A DNA stretch of 64,000 nucleotides, taken from positions 124,001-188,000 of the forward strand of contig JAPJBO010000339.1 of the NCBI GenBank assembly GCA_030068145.1, given 5' to 3'. Both the position numbers and the translations under genes were made by a program. Positions within the stretch are counted from its first letter, which is position 1, and each line of letters opens with the position of its first letter. Positions 30,242-39,720 of the stretch are shown piece after piece. The notes beneath the pieces are model-generated. The model was not told the DNA's origin, did no database searches, and was given only the letters and a program-made list of their open reading frames with translations. The stretch comes from Diplonema papillatum (taxonomy: Eukaryota > Euglenozoa > Diplonemea > Diplonemida > Diplonemidae).

Positions 30242-31951
30242 ATGTCTCTCACTCAGATCCTCCTCGAGGCCCAGAGCTCCGACAGCGCGATGAGGGAGCG
30301 GGCGCAGGCGCAGATCGACGCCGCGCAGAACGGGAACATCGAGCAGTACCTCGGCTCGCTGATGCAGGAGCTCAGCGACGAGTCGAAGCCGGAGGCCTCG
30401 CGACAGCTCGCGGGCAGCTTGCTCAAGAACACGATGGTCAGCCGGGACGCGGCCAAGAGGCTCGCGCTCGGCCAGCGGTGGCTCGCGGTCAACCCGGACA
30501 CGCGCAACGAGATCAAAAGACTGACCCAGGCGACCTTGAAGTCGCCCCACCGCTTCGCGCGGATGACCGCGGCCCTCGTCGCGGCCACCATCGCCAGCGT
30601 CGAAATCCCCGTCGGCCAGTGGCAAGAGTTCGTTCCCCAGCTGTGCCAAGCTGCCCAGCAGAAGGTAGACGCGCCCCTGCGTGACGGTGCGCTGCTGTGC
30701 CTCGGGTACATTTGCGAGGAAGTCGGCCGGGAGCACCTGTTGGCCGCCTCTGGTGACATCATCACTGCGGTCGTCACCGCCATGAGCAAAGAAGAACCCA
30801 ACCCCGACATCCGTCTGCAGGGCACCAAAGCGCTGAACAACACCCTCGAGCTGTCGTCCGGCGTCATGGACGATCCCGCGAACCGACCGCGTTTCATGCA
30901 GGTCATCTGCGAAGCGGCGTCCCTCTCCATCCAGCCGCAGGCGAACACAGCCACCCGCCTCGAAGCCATGCAGTGCCTCGTCAAGGTCGTCGCCCTCTAC
31001 TACGACAAGATGAACGACTACATGCAAGCCCTCTTCAACCTGTCCGTCGAAGCGATCCAAAAAGACGCGGAGGAAATCGCCCTGCAAGGCCTCGAGTTCT
31101 GGACGACCATGTGCGAGGTGGAGCAGGAACTGCTTGAGATGCTGTCGCACAACATGAAGCCGCCGATGGAGTGCATGTACTACGTGAAGGGCGCGACGAA
31201 GTTCCTGGTGCCCATCCTCTGGGAGTGCCTGTTGAAGAAGGACGAGAACACGTCGGAGGATGATTGGAACGTGTCGCACGGGGCGGGCATCTGCATCCAA
31301 GCGATGTCGTGCACGATCGGCGATGATATCGTGCAGGAGATCATGCCCCTCGTCAACGCCAACATCAGCCGGACCGACTCTTGGAGGCACGTTGAAGCCG
31401 CGACGCTGGCCTTCGGGTCCATCCTCGAGGGCACGCAGCCGAATGGCCCGCTGTCCACTGCGCTCGACACGTGCGTGATGCCGCTGTTGGCGCATATGCA
31501 GGTGCCCGTGCACCTCATCAAGGAGACCACAGCGTGGTGCATTGGACGGATAGCCGAGTTCCACTGCGAGAAGGTGAAGGGCAAGTTCATCGAACCCGTC
31601 CTGCAGTGCATGGCCGGCGCGCTCATGGACCCCGAGCCGAGGATTGCGTCGAAGGCGTGCTACGCGATTCTGCAGATCGCGCAGGGCTGCGGAGACTTGC
31701 ACACGGAGGCTGAGCACAACGAGTTGTCGCCGTACGTCGGCGTGCTGACGACCGAGCTGCTGAAAACCATCGACCGCCCCGACTCCTCCCAAGCGTCCCT
31801 GCGCGCCTCGGCGTGGGAGGCCCTCAACGCGGTCGTCGCCGCCGTCGCGCACGACTGCTTGGACGTCGTCCGCCAGCTGCTCCCCGCCCTTCTCCTGCGC
31901 CTCGAAAACAGCATGCAGCACCAGCCCGCGAACGAGGACCAGGCCCGGCAG
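30242..31951 (+). CDS. KPNB1: Importin subunit beta-1, exon 1 (residues 1-570)
   Basis: Importin beta carries cargo, directly or through importin alpha, across the nuclear pore and releases it on binding RanGTP. This exon holds the IBN_N/Ran-binding N-terminus (residues about 20-100, with KRLALGQRWLAV-type second helix) and most of the HEAT repeats. Recognisable family text includes GALLCLGYICEEV, ALNNTLELSS, VKVVALYYDKM, the acidic-Trp loop KDENTSEDDWNV at about 333-344, MPLVNANIS, WCIGRIAEF and EPRIASKACYAI. The ATG chosen starts MSLTQILLEA and is the one duplicated in all upstream copies. The exon ends at cag before a gtttgc donor, in phase 0. Assembled from five exons, the protein is 858 residues (human 876, yeast Kap95 861). 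The opposite-strand frame of 636 codons is a shadow. Confidence 0.93.
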
Positions 31952-32386
31952 GTTTGCGACGTTTCCGACGCGTGCGCGCGTCCTTTTTTTTTCTTGTGTT
32001 AACAATGCATTGTTGGTACTAAAATTAGTAGTTGGCAGCGTACTACATGAAACTTACCAAAGCAGGTGAGTTCCGCTAGTGCGCACAAACAAAAGAAAGC
32101 GCCAATGGGGCCCATACTAATTTTTTTATGGTGACAAGCTTGCTTGTCTATATCAAAAAGTGTCGGATGGCAGCGTGCTGTGTTAAATCACTCAAAACAG
32201 GGTTTACACGCGTACGCACAAACAAACACTAACAATCTTGCGGGTTGCCCTTCAATGTACGGGGCAGGCTAAAAAGACGCAGGCAGCGTGTTTTGGTTGT
32301 TGGTCAGAATTCCTTACCTGAGTATACACAGAGTAAATACAAGTGGGAAACCGATCTCATTGGAAACACAAACAAACACCACACAG
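31952..32386 (+). other. Importin-beta intron 1 (435 bp)
   Basis: Donor gtttgc, acceptor accacacag. It contains two copies of dispersed repeat J (32026-32095, 32160-32225), each followed by cgcacaaacaaa, and the perfect palindrome aacaatgcattgtt. A minus-strand copy of 31998-32045 lies at 45237-45300. Confidence 0.85.
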
Positions 32387-32518
32387 ATCGCGGAAAGTCA
32401 AGGTCTTCTCTGCGCACTGTTGCACTACATCTGCAGAAAGATGAAAGGCGACATGCGGCCTATGGCCGACAAGATCATGACGTCATTGCTCCACCTGCTG
32501 ACGTCTCAAAACTCCGAG
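32387..32518 (+). CDS. KPNB1: Importin subunit beta-1, exon 2 (residues 571-614)
   Basis: 44 codons, phase 0 at both ends. It reads GLLCALLHYICRKM and ADKIMTSLLHLL, corresponding to the human SLLCATLQNVLRKV...VVMASLLRMF HEAT repeat. Bounded by cacacag and a gtttgc donor. Confidence 0.92.
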
Positions 32519-32994
32519 GTTTGCCATACTTACAAAGGGTCAAATACGATTGGGGATAGGAACAGGACCACCTGCATCAGCTTGCGTCAGCTTGCTGGCT
32601 TTTGTGGAACACATACACTCCCTTGCCATTGGGAACACGATCAGAGGGGGAGGGGCTCCGCGGGGTTTGCTACTAATTTTTGTGTTCAAGACAACAATCT
32701 CCCGCCCAATCTCAACGCGTAATATGGACACCCTCGGTTGCAACGAGCTGCACAGTGGGCATTGTGACCGGCCAGCCATTTGACTGCCCCATCCTAGCCT
32801 TCCAGCAACGATGGCTCGGCCTTCGCCCCTAGTTGATTGAGGCACACCTGCAGAGACCGGCTTCTCGGTCTTAGCGTTCTTTTGTGGTTTAAAAGGTTGA
32901 GGTTGTGGGGGAAGGTACAGAAAAGAAGCGCCACGTAGCGTGGCCACCCACCCTCTTCCGAGATCTGCGAAGACTCGGAACGTGCCCAAAACAT

Positions 32995-34359
32995 GCCCGG
33001 ATCAAGCCCGGATCAAGCCCGGATCAAGCCCGGATCAAGCCCGGATCAAGCCCGGATCAAGCCCGGATCAAGCCCGGATCAAGCCCGGATCAAGCCCGGA
33101 TCAAGCCCGGATCAAGCCCGGATCAAGCCCGGATCAAGCCCGGATCAAGCCCGGATCAAGCCCGGATCAAGCCCGGATCAAGCCCGGATCAAGCCCGGAT
33201 CAAGCCCGGATCAAGCCCGGATCAAGCCCGGATCAAGCCCGGATCAAGCCCGGATCAAGCCCGGATCAAGCCCGGATCAAGCCCGGATCAAGCCCGGATC
33301 AAGCCCGGATCAAGCCCGGATCAAGCCCGGATCAAGCCCGGATCAAGCCCGGATCAAGCCCGGATCAAGCCCGGATCAAGCCCGGATCAAGCCCGGATCA
33401 AGCCCGGATCAAGCCCGGATCAAGCCCGGATCAAGCCCGGATCAAGCCCGGATCAAGCCCGGATCAAGCCCGGATCAAGCCCGGATCAAGCCCGGATCAA
33501 GCCCGGATCAAGCCCGGATCAAGCCCGGATCAAGCCCGGATCAAGCCCGGATCAAGCCCGGATCAAGCCCGGATCAAGCCCGGATCAAGCCCGGATCAAG
33601 CCCGGATCAAGCCCGGATCAAGCCCGGATCAAGCCCGGATCAAGCCCGGATCAAGCCCGGATCAAGCCCGGATCAAGCCCGGATCAAGCCCGGATCAAGC
33701 CCGGATCAAGCCCGGATCAAGCCCGGATCAAGCCCGGATCAAGCCCGGATCAAGCCCGGATCAAGCCCGGATCAAGCCCGGATCAAGCCCGGATCAAGCC
33801 CGGATCAAGCCCGGATCAAGCCCGGATCAAGCCCGGATCAAGCCCGGATCAAGCCCGGATCAAGCCCGGATCAAGCCCGGATCAAGCCCGGATCAAGCCC
33901 GGATCAAGCCCGGATCAAGCCCGGATCAAGCCCGGATCAAGCCCGGATCAAGCCCGGATCAAGCCCGGATCAAGCCCGGATCAAGCCCGGATCAAGCCCG
34001 GATCAAGCCCGGATCAAGCCCGGATCAAGCCCGGATCAAGCCCGGATCAAGCCCGGATCAAGCCCGGATCAAGCCCGGATCAAGCCCGGATCAAGCCCGG
34101 ATCAAGCCCGGATCAAGCCCGGATCAAGCCCGGATCAAGCCCGGATCAAGCCCGGATCAAGCCCGGATCAAGCCCGGATCAAGCCCGGATCAAGCCCGGA
34201 TCAAGCCCGGATCAAGCCCGGATCAAGCCCGGATCAAGCCCGGATCAAGCCCGGATCAAGCCCGGATCAAGCCCGGATCAAGCCCGGATCAAGCCCGGAT
34301 CAAGCCCGGATCAAGCCCGGATCAAGCCCGGATCAAGCCCGGATCAAGCCCGGATCAAG
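32995..34359. repeat. 11-bp satellite gcccggatcaa, about 124 copies, inside an importin intron
   Basis: 1,365 bases of an 11-bp unit without a variant that I noticed. The array decays only at its 3' edge (ccccgatcaaaccgggc, then looser cgggcacg words to about 34410). The 33-bp common multiple keeps all three plus-strand frames open for 490-590 codons; these are not proteins. Confidence 0.97.
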
Positions 34360-35159
34360 CCCCGATCAAACCGGGCATTTCCGGACTGACCCGGGCACGT
34401 TTCGGGCACGTTCCTCGTCTTCATATTCTACATACCCATTGACCGTGAGCGCGCTTCGGCGTGACTGCTTTGGAAGAGGGACACTGCTTGGCACTCTCGA
34501 CATACCCATGCCTCGCTGGCCACCGAACGGTTGGGTCGTTTGGCCCGGGCATGACCCCTCCTCCAAAGGACGTCACTGCTTCAACACTTGTCTCGATCGC
34601 GGGGCTGATCGGTGCCGGCGCTATTCTGCCGGGCGGCATTGCGGCTTTCATAGTAGGTGCCTTGGCTGCCACGAGTCTTGGCACGTGATTGAGCCGGTCC
34701 ATCCCCTCTTGATAGACCGAGATCGACCGAAGAATACAGCACCGGGCAATTCGATGCAGCTCTAGGGACTACGGACCTGATAGACCGTGGTGGACCGTGA
34801 TTCACGGTGATAAACAGCGGCAGGCACTTTCAAGAGATAGGGACGGACCGGCTCAGTGATCCATCGTGCAGGTGGATTGGGGGTTTGGAAAGTAGTGAAG
34901 GTCGATAATAGGACCTTGGGTCCGAGGCAAAAAGCTGGGCGAGATAAAAACGAAAAGCCACCCGAGTTTTCTGCACTCTCGTTTGCCCTTCATTTCTGAA
35001 AACGTCTTCACCCTCATTCCTTGGACAGGAGTGCGGCCAAGTAGGACTGGCAGAAGTAGCAAACGAGAGTGCAGAAAAGTTGGGTAGGTGGAAAACTACA
35101 ATTTTCTCGGGGATCAATAGCATCTCTTTGACAGCAAGCAGGGGCAGCAGTTGAGAGAC

Positions 35160-35340
35160 CGACATGTCCCAAGCAGTGTTGTGCCACATTCCGGATATCC
35201 GCAGAGCACCGGTTCAGGCTTGGGCACTCCCCTGTTCACTAGGGTAGGAGCATCGCTGTTGCTTTCTTTTCCTGCGCTGAGTGATATGGTTGAGTTTAGC
35301 GGTTTGGCGTGTAGATCTTCAACAGCGAAGGTCGGCGCGA
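35160..35340 (-). rRNA. LSU rRNA 5'-end fragment, inverted copy in intron 2
   Basis: The reverse complement matches 28856-29024: same start (ccgacc...gctgttgaagatc), same LSU 5' wording and the same end in D1 near gcttggga. It has lost about 8 bases of the cggcgag motif and has several substitutions, so it is older than or independent of the exon insertion. Confidence 0.85.
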
Positions 35341-35542
35341 GTTTCATTCGAGCAACCTGTATTCCAAAAATTAAGCCTGTGCGACTATTAAAGCATATCA
35401 GATTTCCTGACCTGATGATGACTCAGGGTAAAATACGAGTGAGAAAGCCATCAACCGGCACGCACAAACAAAACGAAGCGCCTGTCTTTTTTTCCCCCCA
35501 CACCCCGAGCCTCCGTGAATTGTAAAAACACATTCCGCACAG

Positions 35543-35950
35543 ATGATCCAAGCCGAAGCGCTGATGGCGGCCGGCGCCGTGGCTGCGTGCATCCAAGGCG
35601 ACTTCGCGAAGTACATGCCGCACCTGTTCGAGCCTCTGCTCGCCGGTCTGCGGAACTTCCAAGCCGCGAGCGTGTGCAGCGTCGCCGTGGTCACCCTGGG
35701 AGACGTCCTCAACGCCGGCTCGATCGCGCCCGAGATGTGTGACCGTGTCATGCAGACCCTGCTCGAGGGTCTGAAGACGCCGGAGCTTGACAAGGACATC
35801 AAACCGCGCATCATCAACACCTTTGGAGACGTCGCCCTCAACGTCGACACCCAGTTCGAGAAATACCTCGGCATGGTCATGACCGTCATCGCGACCGCTG
35901 CCAACAAGGTTGAGCAGGAAGTCCAAGCTGACCCCAGCAACGAAGTGCTG
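35543..35950 (+). CDS. KPNB1: Importin subunit beta-1, exon 3 (residues 615-750)
   Basis: 136 codons, phase 0. It reads QAEALMAAGAVAACIQGDF, then YMPHLFEPLLAGLRNF, then ...KPRIINTFGDVALNVDTQF, matching HEAT repeats of human importin beta (EDALMAVSTLVEVLGGEF; KPQILSVFGDIALAIGGEF). Acceptor cgcacag, donor gtatgc. Confidence 0.93.
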
Positions 35951-36059
35951 GTATGCCCTCGCGTGTTGTGCCAAAGACGGTGGCCAAAGCCGGCTGCCTC
36001 AGTTTTTGCTCGGATCGACCAGGATAGGAATGAGTTGAGGAGGTGACCCGCGGCATCGT

Positions 36060-36665
36060 CAGCGAAGGGTAAGTGTCGGCGTCTTCGGACAACGTCCTTG
36101 CTCCCGCTGGCCTGACGTGGTTAAACGCTCGCAGGCTCATGTCAGACACAGCGATCTTCTACTACCCGTCTTGAAACACGGACCAAGGAGTCTAACACGT
36201 GTGCGAGGCTTAGGGTGTCAAACCCACAAGCCGCACTGAAAGGGAGATGTGCCAATCCTTGAGGACGCAGCACAGCCCGATCCTGATTTACTGGAAAGGG
36301 ATTTGAGGTTAAGTACACTTGTTGGGACCCGAAAGATGGTGAACTATGCCTGGATAGGACGAAGCCGGGGGAAACCCTGGTGGAGGTCCGTTGCGGTGTT
36401 GACGTGCAAATCGCTCGTCAAAGCTGGGTATAGGGGCGAAAGACCCATCGAACCATCTAGTAGCTGGTTCACTCCGAAGTTTCCCTCAGGATAGCTAGAA
36501 CCAAAACAGGAGTTACGCCAGGTAAAGCGAATGATTGGAGGCATTGGGGAAATTGGTTCCTCGACCTATTCTCAAACTTTAAATGGCCGTGAGCAGAGGG
36601 GTTACTTCATTGAACACCTGACGTAGAATCCTGGTTCTAAGTGGGCCACTTCAGGTAAGCAGGCG
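36060..36665 (+). rRNA. LSU rRNA domain II fragment inside intron 3
   Basis: Universally conserved words are legible: cccgtcttgaaacacggacc, aaggagtctaaca, ttgggacccgaaagatggtg, aactatgcctg, gacgtgcaaatcg, ggtataggggcgaaagac, gaaccatctagtagctggtt, gaagtttccctcaggatagc, cctattctcaaactttaaat, agtgggccactt. It corresponds to roughly yeast 25S positions 640-1060. Substitutions in conserved stems suggest a relic. Confidence 0.93.
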
Positions 36666-36699
36666 CCCAGAGGAGTTTCGGCCACAGAATCTCTATCGG

Positions 36700-36745
36700 C
36701 ATTCGTGCTGGAATTACCGCGCGTGCTGGCACCAGACTTGTCCAC
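36700..36745 (-). rRNA. SSU rRNA 530-loop fragment
   Basis: Minus strand reads caagtctggtgccagcacgc then gcggtaattccagc, the SSU 530-loop region with a 2-base change in the gccgcgg core. It lies about 35 bases after the LSU piece, in opposite orientation. Confidence 0.85.
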
Positions 36746-36847
36746 CAATTGTGCTCATACGACAGTAAAACGGAGCATGTTTGCGATTCGAGCGCAGTGG
36801 CAGCAGACGTTGTCCCAATGCCAAACAAACAAAAATAACAAACGCAG

Positions 36848-36952
36848 GTCAACTACCAAGTGGATCTTCAAGAGAACATCTGCAGCTGCTACACCGACAT
36901 CCTTCTCTCCATGGCGGCGAAAAAGCAAGTATTCCAACCGCACCTTCGCCAG
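36848..36952 (+). CDS. KPNB1: Importin subunit beta-1, exon 4 (residues 751-785)
   Basis: 35 codons, phase 0: VNYQVDLQENICSCYTDILL and on to PHLRQ, matching human [22 protein letters not shown]. Acceptor aaacgcag, donor gtttgtc after cag. Confidence 0.88.
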
Positions 36953-38648
36953 GTTTGTCTATTTGCGTTTTTTTTTTTTTTTTTTTTTTTTAGAGTTAAA
37001 GAAACTTGTTTCTTTGAAGACTAATAATAATCCGAACGACATGTTTGCCGCTCCCAATCCGTCCAGAGAAACAAAGTAGCTTGCACCACTTCATGTGGTC
37101 AGCAGCAAGATTAGCAGCTTTCTGGCTTCACCTTTTACTCCGACCATACGGCGCGCGGCAAGGAGAGCAGGAGCGGTGGACGAGAGTGACAGACACAAGC
37201 ATAGGAGTGAGGATTTTATTATTTGTATAAGCACCTGCTTTGTAGAGGAGGTTGCGCAATGTCAAAGTAGCCGGCTGTCGCATCTCGCCGTGCTGCTCGG
37301 CGGACGCGAGAGAACGAGGGCTCCGATTCCGGATCTGGCTACGAACTTGTCGCTACCAGCAGCAGTTGCAACCGTCACGAGTTGAACCAGGACGGAAGCA
37401 CGCCAAAAGGGACCCATCCGGTGTCGCGTAGCGAAAGGCTGGCATCGTGTGGTACTCAACAGCCTTCCGATGACACCCCGCCATCGCAGCAAGAATCCGA
37501 ACCGAATCTCAAAGGAGGCAATGTGCTGTGGCCCGCACGAAACGCAGGTAAATCTGGGTTTAGTAGCAGGCGTAAGCGCAACAAAAAGGACCCACTTTGT
37601 GGTTGTACGGTTTCTCCCCCTCTAGCCTCGGTCGAAATAAGCGCACAGCAGTTCCTCGAGTATTCTTCGTACAATGGAAGCTGAAGTTTCCCATCAAGGC
37701 GTTAGCCGCCGCCGTAAATACGATGTAGCCCTCGCCGGTTCACAAACTCCGCAAGAAGTACTCCCAGTCTACAGCAATTTAGTAAGGGACCACATTAGTA
37801 CTATCGTGCATGCGCAGCCCCCGGCTGCGTCCATCCGGCGCGCGAACCGACGCAAACGTGAAGAAACGAGCGAAGGGTCATCCAACGATGGCTCCGGCCG
37901 GGAGGCCACAGCGGCACCACTCATAGGCCGCCTCCGCGGCGGCGCAACAAACTAGCTGTGACGTAGACACGGAGTGTGCATAGTGCGTTGCTCAGGGTAG
38001 TCGAAGGCCTGACAATCACACTAATGCAACAAATTCGGCAGCGGCGACGTCGCGAGAACGCACGGAAGGACCCGCGGCACAGCACCAGTCCATTCCCCAC
38101 GCGGGGGGGGATGGCCGTGGAACCCTCCCCCGGGATGACGAAGGCCGGGGAGAGCCGGGGGCAGTGAAGTAACGAAGCCCGCGAACGGTGGGTGGTGACT
38201 CCTCCGAACAGCCTCCCTGGCCCTGGCCCACGCCTGATGCCGCAACCCCTTAACCCGGGCGGCGGCGCTTTGGCATGAGTCATGAACCTCAAGGGGAGCA
38301 GCGCGAGAGGCATCATCCACGCTTCAAAGGCCCACACACTAATGCAACAAATTTACTACTATCGTCCCTCGGGGCTACTGACAGGTCTTCAACTACCCTG
38401 AGCAGCGTCGAAACTCCCCTGGCTTTTCACGCCGAAGCAGAACGACCACACCCGATCCCAAACACCCACTAAACGCGTTAGGAGACCTCACAAGGGTTCA
38501 ACTACGGAGTGACACATCCACCCGAAGTGAGCTGCACTCTCTTCGCTGTTTTCAACTCTTTCAACCCCCCTTCTCTACCCAAGCCTCTCGGAGGCGTTAA
38601 GAGACCTTCTTATCCACAAATAACTCTACAACTCTCTACAACAACCAG
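36953..38648 (+). other. Importin-beta intron 4 (1,696 bp)
   Basis: Donor gtttgt, acceptor acaacaaccag. It begins with a T run of about 22 (36969-36990). It contains dispersed repeat G (37228-37680) and the inverted copy of the sequence at 268-326 (37978-38035). GC-rich 38090-38275 has no gene I can support. Confidence 0.82.
37228..37680 (+). repeat. Dispersed repeat G, copy in intron 4
   Basis: It opens with agcacctgctttgtag. The later part (gaatctcaaaggagg, ggtaaatctgggtttagt, cctcggtcgaaat, ctcgagtattctt) matches 55856-56030. Compared with the 55.7-kb copy, about 170 extra bases lie in the middle. Confidence 0.75.
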
Positions 38649-38870
38649 GTCTTCGACCAGATTGGTCACATCGGGAAGCGGGCGCAGAACCTCCCCCCGT
38701 CCACCATCGCATCGGCCATCAGTGTCTTGGGTGACATCATGCACGTGTACGGGGCAAGTGCGAAGCCATTCATGAACACCGACGGCATCCAGCTGCTGTT
38801 CCAGTTCCACCAAACCGACCCCGAAGTCCAGAAAGCCACGCAGTACGCGCAGAAGGAGTGGAAGATGTGA
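38649..38870 (+). CDS. KPNB1: Importin subunit beta-1, exon 5 (residues 786-858 and stop)
   Basis: 73 codons and TGA (38868-38870). It reads VFDQIGHIGKRA, then SAISVLGDIMHVYG, then ...QYAQKEWKM, corresponding to the human C-terminus (FIDHIAGD...AAGLIGDLCTAFG...WATKELRKL). The frame joins exon 4 in phase 0. Confidence 0.9.
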   Translation, partial: VFDQIGHIGKRAQNLPPSTIASAISVLGDIMHVYGASAKPFMNTDGIQLLFQFHQTDPEVQKATQYAQKEWKM

Positions 38871-39250
38871 AAGCTTCGATAGATGCGAAGCCGTCCCACA
38901 ACCCACTCCGCCGCAAACCTGGTCTTAGCTCGCCCCCCATGCACGGCGGAGTCGGAAAGAGTACGTACAGTAGTGAGTAGAGAAGAGAACGAGTGTAAAA
39001 GAATGGAGGTAGCACGAACTACCAGACCAGCGGAGGCCACCGCAAAAAGATTTCTTACCTTTTCCTCATCCCTCAAAGCCAGCCCCAACAACAACGCCCC
39101 CCCATGCACGGTGGAGTTCCGCTTCAGAAGCTGGAGTTGTAAAGAGGAATGTGTGCCCGAGTCAGAAAAGCAGGTGTGCTGCAACCAAAACGCGTGTAAA
39201 TCCACACCCGGAGAGCGGGCGCGACACCCGCTTTTTTTTTTGTCGTATAG
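38871..39250 (+). repeat. Importin 3' flank with a SYS1-tail repeat copy
   Basis: 39100-39235 matches 10262-10385: cttcagaagctggagttg, gtgtgcccgagtc, gcaaccaaaacgcgtgt, then agcgggcgcgacacccgc and a T run. The hairpin plus T run would look like an RNA polymerase III terminator. 38871-39100 is gene-free. Confidence 0.65.
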
Positions 39251-39254
39251 GATC

Positions 39255-39480
39255 GAAGATCTTAGAAGATTAATGCTATTCCGACGAGAACTAACACTTG
39301 TACAAAGGTTATTACCTCGTCGCTCCCGAGAAAAACACCCCTCGCTTGCCCACCCGCCCCTAAGGTCGCAGATCTTAGAAGATTAATTTGTCCGACGAAT
39401 ACCTAATACCTAACACTTGTACAAGGTGAATAACCCCGTCGTTGTCCCGAAAACATCGTAACTTCACCCCTCGCTTCTCC
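39255..39480 (+). repeat. Dispersed repeat F, two tandem copies
   Basis: The word gatcttagaagattaat, then cgacgaatacctaacac, then cttgtacaaggt and cacccctcgct, occurs at 39257-39350 and 39370-39480. Further copies are at 42778-42960 (plus) and 44505-44645 (minus). Confidence 0.85.
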
Positions 39481-39486
39481 AGCTTC

Positions 39487-39720
39487 TGAAATAGCCTCAC
39501 TACTGGACGGACTTGTGCGGCCTTGGCGACTTGTGGGCCTAGGCTCCCTGCATGTGGACCAACCTGTGACAAGCACATGCGGAGGGAAAAATAAATCAAA
39601 ATCCACACGTGGTACCTGTGGATCCACACGTGGCAGCACACGTGGGGGAAAAAAGTCCAAAAAAATTAACGTGTGGAAATCCACACCGTTCCACACGTGG
39701 AGCGTAAGCCCTGCCTTGTG
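39487..39720 (+). repeat. Dispersed repeat C rich in CACGTG palindromes, copy 1
   Basis: About 230 bases shared with 45338-45560. It holds repeated short palindromes (cacacgtg, gtggatccac, aaatccacaccgttcc), able to fold into several small hairpins. No protein coding is seen. Confidence 0.88.

Larger units (their letters stand above)
32519..35542 (+). other. Importin-beta intron 2 (3,024 bp)
   Basis: Donor gtttgc, acceptor cattccgcacag. It carries the 11-bp satellite (32995-34359) and an inverted LSU 5'-end fragment (35160-35340). 34400-34690 holds a 75-codon hydrophobic frame (…ASTLVSIAGLIGAGAILPGG…) with no known match, probably chance. The remaining sequence is unremarkable. Confidence 0.85.
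35951..36847 (+). other. Importin-beta intron 3 (897 bp), mostly ribosomal DNA
   Basis: Donor gtatgc, acceptor aacaaacgcag. About 605 bases (36060-36665) are LSU rRNA in the same orientation as the gene, and about 45 bases (36700-36745) are SSU rRNA in reverse. Little intron sequence remains that is not rDNA. Confidence 0.85.

Noticed and set aside
30095-32005. Minus-strand frame of 636 codons
   Set aside because: Antisense shadow of importin exon 1, caused by high GC at third positions. The sense strand is clearly importin beta.
34461-34688. 75-codon hydrophobic small gene in importin intron 2
   Set aside because: No homology, no start context and no second piece. It is plausible as chance in GC-rich sequence.
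32905-34765. Three overlapping plus-strand frames of about 490-590 codons
   Set aside because: Generated by the 11-bp satellite inside importin intron 2. The exons on both sides prove this is intronic.
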